From contig NZ_ABJL02000008.1 of NCBI RefSeq assembly GCF_000172175.1, positions 1,302,001 through 1,366,000 on the forward strand: a stretch of DNA of 64,000 bases. The letters are read 5' to 3'. The notes under the pieces were generated by a model, which was not told the DNA's origin, did not search any database, and worked only from the letters and a program-made list of their open reading frames with translations. Made by a program: the position numbers and the translations under genes. Position 1 is the first letter of the stretch. The number at the start of each line of letters is the position of its first letter. Source of the DNA: Bacteroides intestinalis DSM 17393 (GTDB lineage: Bacteria > Bacteroidota > Bacteroidia > Bacteroidales > Bacteroidaceae). Positions 1 to 8,459 of this stretch are shown here, one piece after another.

Positions 1-180
1 GGCACAGATTATTTTATTCCTTGAGCAAAAAAAGGGATAATCTGTTGGCGAAATTAATTCATATCGGAGAAGAAAGGAGGAAAAGGAGTGATAAGCTTCT
101 ATTCATTTGTCTGAATTTTCTACCAGCTAAGCAGCAAAACGTAACTATTTGATTATGAGTATATATAAATAGAGGCTATC

Positions 181-245
181 TCAGTCGTATACTTAAGGTA
201 CCTCAGTCGTATACCGAGATACCCTAAGTATACGACTGAGGTACC
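181..245. repeat. 22-bp repeat cluster with inverted copy
   Basis: Two direct copies of a unit starting TCAGTCGTATAC begin at 181 and 203 (22 bp apart). An inverted copy follows, so that 197-213 (GGTACCTCAGTCGTATA) pairs perfectly with 229-245 across a 15-nt loop. The core ACGACTGAGG-GTACCTC also occurs in the tandem repeat at 52682-52769. Confidence 0.8.
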
Positions 246-351
246 CTAAATATGCGTCCCGGGGTTAGGTACCTGCTTTTTGTGAAAGAATATTCCTTTG
301 TCGTTTGGTTCATAACCGAAAAGAAAGGAATCAAATGATAATTTATCGTCT

Positions 352-540
352 GCAGGCTGAAAGCCTGACATTATATAGCGTAGGGCATCGCCCTACGTAT
401 TGATTACGCTCTCTATCTTAAGCCCTGAAAGGGCGCAATAAAGGTGTTATACTCGGTTTCGCCCTTTCAGGGCTCCTGTAGAGATATGCTATTACGTAGG
501 GCGATGCCCTACGCTATATAATATCAGGCTTTCAGCCTGC
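352..540. repeat. REP-like nested inverted repeat
   Basis: The outer arms 352-399 and 493-540 are 48 bp each and match at 47 of 48 positions in inverted orientation. The inner arms 421-435 and 460-474 are perfect 15-bp inverted repeats. Each arm itself contains small hairpins with 3-nt loops: CAGGCTgaaAGCCTG, CGTAGGGCatcGCCCTACG and GCCCTgaaAGGGC. The whole is a symmetrical run of six hairpins. This style resembles REP/BIME elements mobilised by REP-associated tyrosine transposases; that assignment is inference, and no such transposase lies in the window. Confidence 0.8.
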
Positions 541-983
541 ACATGATAAATCCCTATTTCATTCATAACCGCTCAGAAAAGAGTTAATTCCGCCAACGGG
601 TAGGATATTTATTTTGGTGAGTTTGCCCTGCTCACCGGTACTTTCCGCTCATTTTCGATTTTTATCACCGTTCTCTTCAAATCCTTTCCTCGCGCGCGTA
701 CGTGTGTGGGTGTGAGGGGGGCTGCAAGTTTTGCAAGTTTGCAAGTTATTACGACCTATGAGCTATGCAGCTTTAAATTATTAATGCGATTAAAAATTTA
801 TTAACACAAATAATAAGTTACAGTCAACTCATCATAGGACGTTGTGAATTTTCATTTTGATGTGGTCGCCTTGAAAGAGAATGAAAACACGGCTTTTTCA
901 TTTAAGCTTTGAATTGGACGTACAATTCCCCTACCCATGCCAGTACGGCATGGGCGAGAATACCATTATTGGTAATCAATACG

Positions 984-1154
984 TTACAAATACATCAAAT
1001 CTGAATTTTTCTCATTTTTGAGCCAGAAAATACACTTACTGAGCCTGCCCAATATTACAAGCATAAGTATATCTTCAAGTTTGTGTTTGAAGTTTCCCCT
1101 GCTTGTTCTGCGGTATTCAGGGACTGAGGATACAAATTTTCTCAAATGAGTCAT
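984..1154 (-). pseudogene. Transposase N-terminal remnant (ISAs1-like)
   Basis: A 56-residue reading frame (ATG at 1154, stop at 984) contains VPEYRRTSRGNFKHKLEDIL followed by MLVILGRL. This resembles the DDE_Tnp_1-associated N-terminal domain of ISAs1-family transposases, which has a DPR/DYRR motif and then a hydrophobic L-x-x-I-L helix. A full transposase would be about 370 residues, and nothing recognisable of the catalytic DDE domain follows. I read it as a truncated remnant. The match is by eye and short, so the family call is tentative. Confidence 0.4.
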
Positions 1155-1511
1155 GATGCTGCCACGAAGACAGTCAAGGTGTTTCTCTTTAGCAATATCG
1201 TATGTAAAAAAATTACACCAACGAAATAAATCGTATTTTTGCTATCGCAAAAACAAAGGCGGAAGACAATATCAACATCATATCCTATTGAATTCCGCCT
1301 ATAAAAAAAATAAAAATGAACGATAAAAAGAAACACCTAAGGCGGTGCTTCCGCATCGCTGTGCACGCATATAAGCATTTTTACTACAATTACAAGCGAT
1401 GAACAATATTTCTTAAATGAAAAAGCCGTGGAACGGAAAAGAGAAATCAAGTAATAGTTTGGTTATTATGGAGTAGAAACATTATTTTTGTATCATATAA
1501 TATTTGCAGCT

Positions 1512-1709
1512 ATGGAATTTGTTGATAGAATAGAGGAACAGCAACGTCTGATTAAGACATTGAACAGTGAAAAGCCTACTTTTGTCGTGGTATATGGCAG
1601 ACCAAACAGAACGTGCCACCAAATCAGCCTGTTGGCAAAAGAGATCGGTCTGATATTTCCGGACGACACTGTCCACAATTTTAGTGGACAATTACTAAAT
1701 CCATATTAG
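1512..1709 (+). pseudogene. AAA ATPase fragment, P-loop deleted
   Basis: The 65-residue product begins MEFVDRIEEQQRLIKTL and continues to FVVVYGR, the usual start of the archaeal-type/DUF234-linked ATPases common in Bacteroides, whose next residues are RRxGKS (Walker A). Here GR is followed directly by PNRTCHQISLLAKEIGLIFP, which looks like sequence that normally lies a few dozen residues further on. An internal deletion has therefore removed the P-loop lysine, and the frame stops soon after at 1709. Full-length relatives are several hundred residues. An upstream in-frame ATG at 1488 is less likely, because the conserved N-terminus starts at 1512. Confidence 0.5.
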
Positions 1710-1776
1710 CAATAACATACCATTTTAATAGGCTTATCATTCATATAAGACAAAAAAACATCTCTTACTTTCCACT

Positions 1777-3744
1777 TCATTGGACGTTTTCATACCTCTT
1801 TTTAATATTCATGAATTCTGTCACTGTCTCCCAATACTGCTTTTTGTTCTGTGGACGCGGATGCCAATCCGGATCAGGACTATTACGAACAGCCTCTTCC
1901 CAATTTCCATCATTCACAAATTTATAGTCAATAGTGCAGGAAGATAATTCCTTTATAGGTTTAAGAAATATATATCCATCAAATAAATCTGCTAAAGTAA
2001 AGTCTGTATACCCCATTGAGTAGTAACTATGATCACGTAATTCTCCTATAAGCGACCTCTTCAAATCAAAACCAACAGGTTTATTGTTGTATTTGCTCAT
2101 TATCACTTCCAATTTTCCTACTGCTGGAGAAACCAATGCAGGCTGATGATTTGGATAATTAAAGAAAGGTTGATGTAAAGCCACAGAAACTACTTTCGTA
2201 TTATATTTTGAATAGAGTAAATTTCCTAAGAAGCGCTTTTCGTAGCGCACAAAATCAGGAGAAGTATAATCATAATAAGGAAAACAATAGGATGTAAATG
2301 CATGAATTGTCCCTGTCAAAACCAATATTTTCTCATGGCAAGACAGCACTTCACGTTCTAAAAGTGCACATCTGAAATCTTCCGTATTCCCCAAAGGAAA
2401 AACTTTTTTCATATTTTCCGGTGTTCTCACCTTTTCAAACGCTTCCCAATTATACCGATAACTGATATTCAAAATACGGAACCTCCTCGCTTGTTCCGGT
2501 AACGAACGATTCCACTCCCATGCAGCCTTATAAATACTCATATACTCGACGATAGCCCATCGGGTATTATAATTAAACATCAACTGACGAGCCAATTGTT
2601 CATCATACTTTGGTGCATTTATCAATGAATCTAATTGTCGTTGATCTTCGTATGCCCCGAACTCCATACCCAACATATAAATACCATTCTCATACAATTT
2701 AGGTATCATGTTTCGAACAAAATCCAAATTCTCTTTCACCCCATGATCCTCAGCCAACAAAACAATGTCTGCTTCCTTAAATTTAGATATCAAATAATCA
2801 TCAGGTGAAAGGTTCTTATCGTGATTATCACAAATAGCATTCTTCCTTTCACTTCCCAAAAGAAATATCAACGGATTATCCAAACGCTTATTCCAATCTT
2901 CCTCCGTATGTCCAGCTCCCGGAAAAACCTTAGATATCCACATGGGGGTCTTCCAACCTTTCCTCGCCATCAGACTATCCAGTTTATCTTGATAAGGAGG
3001 ATAATAAGCATCTAAAGTGGCATCTCCCCTATCCATATAAATCATACGGCTGTTAGCCTTTGGGAGATTCTTATCCAGATAATTCCGAAAAGCTTCCGAC
3101 CATTGGTCCGCTTTTTCTTTAGAGAGTTCATTACTTAATATCATAGGGACATGAGTTGACATACAAGCAGCTCCTCCAAACACTTCCGGATATTCACAAA
3201 GTGCATATAGTGAAATTAAGCCGCCCATACTGGAACCCATCACAAAGGTATGCTCAACACTTTTATTCGTGGAATACTTTTTATCAATAAAAGGCTTAAC
3301 TTCTTCTACCAAAAAACGAAGATAGTTATCCGCATTAAACCCCACATCACCCGGAACTATACTATCCGGTAAGTTCTTCAATGCTTTTTGAGGAAAGTAG
3401 TCTGCATATCTCGTTTCCGGGATGTTTGCCACTCCTACAACAATACAGGGTTTGATCTTCTTTTCATTCAGGAGTTTTCCTACAACTTCATCAATCCCCC
3501 ATTCTTGCTTATTCCAAGTGGTATTCGCATCAAACAGCATTTGACCATCATGCATATAAAGAACATCATACTTCTCTTTTGGAGAATAATCAGAAGGTAG
3601 CCAAACAAAGACATCACGCGGGGTGACAATTGAAGAGTTAAAGCCAGGATACTCTACAAGTTGTCCTAAAGAAACGGTTTGCTGCGCAATACCATAATGA
3701 CATAGCAGCAAAGTAAATGCTATAAAAAGGAATTTCATTTTCAT
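1777..3744 (-). CDS. Esterase fused to ChaN/EreA-like domain
   Basis: A secreted 655-residue protein with a signal peptide at 1-20 (ending GIA-QQ). Residues about 25-295 are an esterase-D-type alpha/beta hydrolase: the strand VWLPSDYSP, the nucleophile elbow GSSMGG (Ser172), an acidic stretch near 238-241 and His279 in GAGHTEEDW. Residues about 310-600 look like the ChaN/TIKI/erythromycin-esterase superfamily, with VLLAEDH (Glu332, His334) and a later VLTGTIHA segment. The substrate is unknown; the esterase half could deacylate a glycan. It is the last gene of the Sus-like run, 140 bp downstream of the GH13 gene and on the same strand, so it is probably co-regulated. The fusion of the two hydrolase-like folds is unusual. 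The domain calls are by motif only, and the C-terminal one is the weaker. Confidence 0.7.
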   Translation of the reverse strand: MKMKFLFIAFTLLLCHYGIAQQTVSLGQLVEYPGFNSSIVTPRDVFVWLPSDYSPKEKYDVLYMHDGQMLFDANTTWNKQEWGIDEVVGKLLNEKKIKPCIVVGVANIPETRYADYFPQKALKNLPDSIVPGDVGFNADNYLRFLVEEVKPFIDKKYSTNKSVEHTFVMGSSMGGLISLYALCEYPEVFGGAACMSTHVPMILSNELSKEKADQWSEAFRNYLDKNLPKANSRMIYMDRGDATLDAYYPPYQDKLDSLMARKGWKTPMWISKVFPGAGHTEEDWNKRLDNPLIFLLGSERKNAICDNHDKNLSPDDYLISKFKEADIVLLAEDHGVKENLDFVRNMIPKLYENGIYMLGMEFGAYEDQRQLDSLINAPKYDEQLARQLMFNYNTRWAIVEYMSIYKAAWEWNRSLPEQARRFRILNISYRYNWEAFEKVRTPENMKKVFPLGNTEDFRCALLEREVLSCHEKILVLTGTIHAFTSYCFPYYDYTSPDFVRYEKRFLGNLLYSKYNTKVVSVALHQPFFNYPNHQPALVSPAVGKLEVIMSKYNNKPVGFDLKRSLIGELRDHSYYSMGYTDFTLADLFDGYIFLKPIKELSSCTIDYKFVNDGNWEEAVRNSPDPDWHPRPQNKKQYWETVTEFMNIKKRYENVQ

Positions 3745-3884
3745 TGTATTACATATTTATCCATGACCAATGTACTTACAAGCTGTTACAAATACAATTT
3801 AGAATGTTATTAAACATACCATTATTTCTAATATTGTCTGTTCCTAAATAAATCACTAACTTACGAAACCTCAATTACTCAATA

Positions 3885-5840
3885 TCATAATTCAAGCACA
3901 AGCACTTCTTTTGGCTGCAAATGAAGTTTTTTTCCTAATGGCACATTACTATCCGTCAACACATTCTTCGAATTAGTTCTATCTCCTATAACCTCTTTAT
4001 AAAACGTTAAATCCAAGTCAACTTCCTTGTTAACTCCGTTCATTATAACCAGTATGCTCTTACCATTATAAGAACGCTCATACACATATACATTGCTACG
4101 AGGCATGAAATGCTTCATTTTGCCTTTAGATATAGCAGCATTTCCTTTACGCCAATGCAGCATTTTTTTCATAAAATTGAAAGCTTCCTGTTGCATAGCC
4201 GTTCTCCCACTTTCTTGAAAAACACTAATTTCATCTCCATTCCAACCTCCCGGCATATCCGGACGTACATATCCAAAATCTTTCTTTGTACTACCAGTCA
4301 TTAATAATTCCTGTCCATAATATAATTGTGGAATACCAGGAATTGTCAACAACATGGTAACCGCCTGTTTATATACATTCAAATTTTCCGGATCTTCCAA
4401 TAAAAAACGATCCGTATCATGATTCTCAAGCAGACGCATCACATTATTAATATCAGGATAGCAAAAATCATAAGCAAAATGTTCAAAAAGAAGTTGCAGA
4501 CCGGTATTCCAAGATGTTTCTTCATGGAAAACGTCAGCTGCTATTGTCCTTAAACGAAAATCCATCACTGATTTCAGTCTTGTATTAGCTTTCCCATTTA
4601 CTATGTTGTTTTGCTGCCAATATGCAGTACCGACAGGGTTATTAGGAACCATAACTTCACCCACAATATTAAAATTTGGATACTCCTCAAAAACTTCTTT
4701 ACACCAACGTACCATCATATCCGGATCCGGATATACATATGTATCTTGGCGAATACCGTCCAAATCAGCATATTCAATCCACCAAATTGAATTCTGAATC
4801 AAATAATCAGCAACAAAACGATTCCTCTGATTCAAATCGGGCATTGTAGGTACGAACCACCCATCCGTTAATTCCAGTTTATCTATATCCGAAGCATAAG
4901 GATCAAAAAATACAGTTTTATTATGATTGGTCTCAACATATTTATGCGAATTATTAAACCAACTGTGCATCGGTGGATCGAGCAACCAAGGATGATTGGT
5001 TCCACAATGATTAAAAACCATATCCATTATCAGTTTCATGCCACGTTGATGCATAAGTTCTGCCAAACGGACGTAATCCTCATTAGTTCCCAAACGAGGA
5101 TCTATTTTATAGTAATCGGTTGCAGCATAACCATGATAAGAACCTTCACCCATATCATTTTCCAAGACAGGAGTCGTCCAGATTGCTGTAACACCTAAAC
5201 TATCTAAATAATCAAGATGTTGCATGATACCGGCTAAATCCCCGCCATGACGAGCATTCACATCCTTACGGTTTACTTCATAAGGATGCCTCATCTGTAT
5301 ACTGTCATTGCTTTCATCACCATTGGCAAAACGGTCCGGCATTAATAAATATACAACATCAGAAGAATTAAAGCCAATCTTATCTTCACTACTACGCTGG
5401 CGTTCTTTCAATTCATAAGTACAATTTAATTTACGTTTACCTTTAATAAATTCTATTTGAAATTTACCTGGCACCGCATCTTTCACATCTAAATACAAAA
5501 CCAGATAGTTCGGACTTTCCATTGGACATACTTCCTTTAAAACAACTCCCGGATAATTAATTTCTGGTTTATATGTTGCTATATTCAATCCGTACACCAT
5601 CAACTGTAAACGAGTATTCTTCATACCACACCACCAAAAAGTAGGTTCTATTTTATCAATCGCCTCACTTTTCTTGTTAGAATAACCAGCAGAAAGCCCG
5701 ACAAAGGTATCATGCAAAGGTACAGTAGAAGATTCAAACTCAAGATATTCAATGATCTTTTCTGACAACACTATTTGTTTAGCAAATCCCGATTGACATA
5801 ACAATAAAACAAGAAATAAAAATAAAGTTCTAATTTTCAT
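3885..5840 (-). CDS. GH13 alpha-glucanase, SusA/neopullulanase-like
   Basis: A 651-residue alpha-amylase-family enzyme expected to cleave alpha-1,4-glucan oligosaccharides in the periplasm, as SusA does. It has a signal peptide (about 1-20), an N-terminal beta-sandwich (about 60-145) of the cyclomaltodextrinase/neopullulanase type, then the catalytic barrel. All four GH13 motifs are intact: DMVFNH (273-278), DGIRQD with nucleophile Asp366, GEVM with acid/base Glu395, and ENHDTD (472-477). Oddly, the first 58 residues resemble the first 58 residues of the esterase encoded just downstream (about 25 identities by eye), including a decayed copy of its VWLPSDYSPK strand. The gene therefore looks like a chimera with a borrowed leader. 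It follows the broken GH53 gene after 70 bp on the same strand. Confidence 0.9.
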   Translation of the reverse strand: MKIRTLFLFLVLLLCQSGFAKQIVLSEKIIEYLEFESSTVPLHDTFVGLSAGYSNKKSEAIDKIEPTFWWCGMKNTRLQLMVYGLNIATYKPEINYPGVVLKEVCPMESPNYLVLYLDVKDAVPGKFQIEFIKGKRKLNCTYELKERQRSSEDKIGFNSSDVVYLLMPDRFANGDESNDSIQMRHPYEVNRKDVNARHGGDLAGIMQHLDYLDSLGVTAIWTTPVLENDMGEGSYHGYAATDYYKIDPRLGTNEDYVRLAELMHQRGMKLIMDMVFNHCGTNHPWLLDPPMHSWFNNSHKYVETNHNKTVFFDPYASDIDKLELTDGWFVPTMPDLNQRNRFVADYLIQNSIWWIEYADLDGIRQDTYVYPDPDMMVRWCKEVFEEYPNFNIVGEVMVPNNPVGTAYWQQNNIVNGKANTRLKSVMDFRLRTIAADVFHEETSWNTGLQLLFEHFAYDFCYPDINNVMRLLENHDTDRFLLEDPENLNVYKQAVTMLLTIPGIPQLYYGQELLMTGSTKKDFGYVRPDMPGGWNGDEISVFQESGRTAMQQEAFNFMKKMLHWRKGNAAISKGKMKHFMPRSNVYVYERSYNGKSILVIMNGVNKEVDLDLTFYKEVIGDRTNSKNVLTDSNVPLGKKLHLQPKEVLVLEL

Positions 5841-5910
5841 GATACATAAAGTTTAAAGATACTATTACAAAACATAATGATCCGCTAATAAGGAATAAGA
5901 AAAATTCAAA

Positions 5911-6841
5911 TCAACGAGTAATCGGTTGTATAAAGAAATGAAGCTCTTTCATTGCTGGAAGTACCTTCCCTGTATGATTATCAAAAAGTCCACGGTTAAT
6001 CCATCCCTTAGTTATGGTATTGCCACAAGCATTTTCTTCGGGAAACCACCAAAAAACTCCCGTTACATTGGTATGACGACGTAGTTCAGCTACCAGCTCA
6101 TGAGTAAATACACGTTGCCCCTCGACAGTAATAGGATAGAATTCAGAGTGTTCATATGCACTTTTTGCCCATTGATCATTCTCGTAGGAATAGTAGGCGG
6201 CAGCCTCAACTATCATCACCTCCTTGTCCGGAAATTCTATAGCAAGAGAATCAAGCGTAGCAGCAAGTACCCCTACAGCCTTATGCCACATAGAATAATA
6301 ACTAAGCCCAATGATATCGTAATCAAGTTGCCACAAATGATTGTAATAAGTTTTAATTTTATTCCATTCACCTGCTTTCTCTGTATGTATGATTATTTTT
6401 GCTTTGGGACAAATTTCACGACAAGCCTTAGCGCCACTCTCCAAAAGTTTAACAAACAAATCCCAATTTTCCATTCCAAGCGGATCCACTTTTGCTACTG
6501 GCCATAACATTCCATTGATTATCTCATTACCCACTTGTATCAAGTCAGGGAACGCTCCTTCTTTCACCATATGCTCAAGACTATCCTTAGTATATTCATA
6601 TATGCTATCTGGCAAAGAAGTCACATTGAAAAAGACGGACACGGATAGCATTTCAACCTTGTTCTTTAAAATATTCAAGAGGTTTTACAACTCTTCCTTT
6701 CTCATCACGATACACAGTTCCTGCCTCCTCGTAACTTGGCAACAAAGAAATATCACCACCCAAAAGACGTTGTTGAGCATGAGTTTCGACACATAAAGTT
6801 AGCAAGAATGAGATAACAAAGATTAATCTAAGATGCTTCAT
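5911..6841 (-). pseudogene. GH53 endo-beta-1,4-galactanase, disrupted
   Basis: The gene starts at 6841 with a signal peptide (ending THA-QQ) and the GH53 start GGDISLLPSYEEAG. At 6655-6653 a TGA replaces the expected Trp codon: the same frame continues NAIRVRLF, exactly as intact GH53 enzymes do after QGW. After RLF roughly 65-70 codons are missing (the strands carrying the FHYSDTWADP region) and the frame shifts. The remainder from about 6620 to 5911 is recognisable GH53, with the acid/base motif IQVGNEI and the nucleophile motif MIVEAA. One nonsense change plus an internal deletion with frameshift should abolish activity. An intact GH53 lies at 19376-20560. Confidence 0.85.
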
Positions 6842-6873
6842 AACGACATTATTTATGACTTCAATGGAAAAAC

Positions 6874-6919
6874 AAAGCCCTCTTCCCCATTTTTTTCAAT
6901 TATGAGAAAGAGGGTCTTT
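6874..6919 (-). terminator. Hairpin after the SusF-like gene
   Basis: AAAGACCCTCTT (6919-6908) pairs with AAGAGGGCTTT (6884-6874) on the minus strand, followed by GTTTTTCC. It lies in the 140-bp gap between the SusF-like gene and the broken GH53 gene. It may end or attenuate the SusCDEF transcript before the enzyme genes. Confidence 0.6.
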
Positions 6920-6981
6920 ATCAAAATACCTAACAGCGTTGATCTTTAAAATCACTATAGATATTCTATAGTCAACCTCAG

Positions 6982-8424
6982 TTAATTAACAGCTTCAATC
7001 GTACAATAAGATTTACCTTCACAAAGAGGATAAAGGTTGATGGTATACGTACCAGCCGTTTCAATCTTCAAATTAGCACCGTTATTGGTAGTTAGATTTT
7101 CGCGAGTGCCACCCCAACTAATATCCCAAGCATCATTGGCACGGAATTTTAACTCATCCGCTTTCAATTCGGTAGTGATAGTCCAATAATGTACGGTACC
7201 TTTACCTTCTTCTGTGTATTCTGCCAATTCCATATCCGTATCGGCATCCCAACCACTGGGAGTAGCAGGACCAATGATACCTATCGCAATGGGAGTCAAG
7301 GTATAAGTCTTCTCATTCAGATCAACAACCACTTGATAGAAACCCGCCTCTTCGGTCATCATAATATTGGCAGCATCAGCAGCAGTACTGAAGTCTGCGC
7401 CATAGTTAGTACCATTCCAATTCTCCTCTGAACAGAATTTGAAACCTTCTTGATTGAGATACATATAGCCCTTATAGACATTATTATATTCAGGACTTGC
7501 CATTGCATCAATCTGTTTCCAGCCGTTTGCAGCACCGGCCATATAGAGATAAGCAGTAGCAGGAGTAACCGAATAAGTGTAGTTGACAGCATCAAATGTA
7601 ATGACAAAATGCCCTTTTCCTGTAATTGTAGGAGTTTCCACATTATATACATCACCCGTCCAAACAGCAAAGTTTTCAGTTTTGTCGTCACCATTTACAC
7701 GGCAACCAATCTGCCCGGCATTAGCAGCATCCCAACCGCCAGCTATATCATAAGATTCATAGATCTTAAACCAGTTAGAACCTGCAACCTTAGTTTCTAT
7801 CGTAGCTTGATAAATCCCTTCTTTACCTTCAACGGCCTTCATAATGACGGGATGTTCAGGATCCCAATAGTCGCCCACTTCAACAAAATCACCTATCAAC
7901 GCATATCCGTCAGCACAAACTTCCGGGGTAGTTATCGGAGTAAGTTTGGCTTGAGAAGTGCCCGAGATGTTTACCGCTTCACCATTTCTCAATTTAACGG
8001 CAAGATTCATATTCACATCCAGCACACGCTCTACATGGGCACGGCTGAAAAAAGCATCGCGAACCACAGAATCAAGTTCAAGAGTATTCACCTTCACTAT
8101 ATTCCCTGTCTTGAATGCAGCATTGATGGTTACCCCATTGATATTTATACTGTTCACCTTGATTGAAGCCACCTCGGAATTCGATGAAGATAGAGCAGCT
8201 ATTTCCACAGAATCAGTCTTTTGTGCTTCCTCTTCAATAGTACTGTAAAACTTATCCATATCTATGACCGCATCAGCACCTGCAGCGAAACTAATTTCAT
8301 ATTTAGCAGCAGCCTCTTCGGGAGAATTGGATTGGGGGTTAGCCCAATCCGTATAGTCATCCGTACAAGCACCTAAGGTTATTCCGGCGAGGAATAGACC
8401 TGCGAGTATTTGATTTTTCTTCAT
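6982..8424 (-). CDS. SusF-like surface glycan-binding lipoprotein
   Basis: A 480-residue outer-membrane lipoprotein with signal peptide and lipobox LGAC (Cys20). I chose the start at 8424 because the ten upstream in-frame residues (from 8454) precede a complete signal peptide. Its length and repeated architecture (several beta-sandwich modules of about 100 residues, with recurring F/Y-x-I-T-x-D and Y-T-L-T-P strand ends near 300, 390 and 475) match SusF/SusE-type binding proteins; B. thetaiotaomicron SusF is about 485 residues. It probably binds the polysaccharide at the cell surface beside the SusC/D importer. It is fourth in the operon, 35 bp after the SusE-like gene. Starch is the likely ligand by analogy, but the binding residues cannot be verified here. 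Confidence 0.8.
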   Translation of the reverse strand: MKKNQILAGLFLAGITLGACTDDYTDWANPQSNSPEEAAAKYEISFAAGADAVIDMDKFYSTIEEEAQKTDSVEIAALSSSNSEVASIKVNSININGVTINAAFKTGNIVKVNTLELDSVVRDAFFSRAHVERVLDVNMNLAVKLRNGEAVNISGTSQAKLTPITTPEVCADGYALIGDFVEVGDYWDPEHPVIMKAVEGKEGIYQATIETKVAGSNWFKIYESYDIAGGWDAANAGQIGCRVNGDDKTENFAVWTGDVYNVETPTITGKGHFVITFDAVNYTYSVTPATAYLYMAGAANGWKQIDAMASPEYNNVYKGYMYLNQEGFKFCSEENWNGTNYGADFSTAADAANIMMTEEAGFYQVVVDLNEKTYTLTPIAIGIIGPATPSGWDADTDMELAEYTEEGKGTVHYWTITTELKADELKFRANDAWDISWGGTRENLTTNNGANLKIETAGTYTINLYPLCEGKSYCTIEAVN

Positions 8425-8459
8425 AATGTTTTTCTTTTTAAATAAGATTATCATTCAGC

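Larger units (their letters stand above)
1..983. other. Gene-free stretch with repeats
   Basis: I see no convincing gene here. It holds a 22-bp repeat cluster at about 181-245, a REP-like nested hairpin array at 352-540, a simple GT/CG-rich tract at about 690-720 followed by short TGCAAGTTT repeats to about 748, and a strong hairpin at 934-954 (CCCATGCC, 5-nt loop, GGCATGGG). The region reads as decayed intergenic DNA. Confidence 0.6.
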
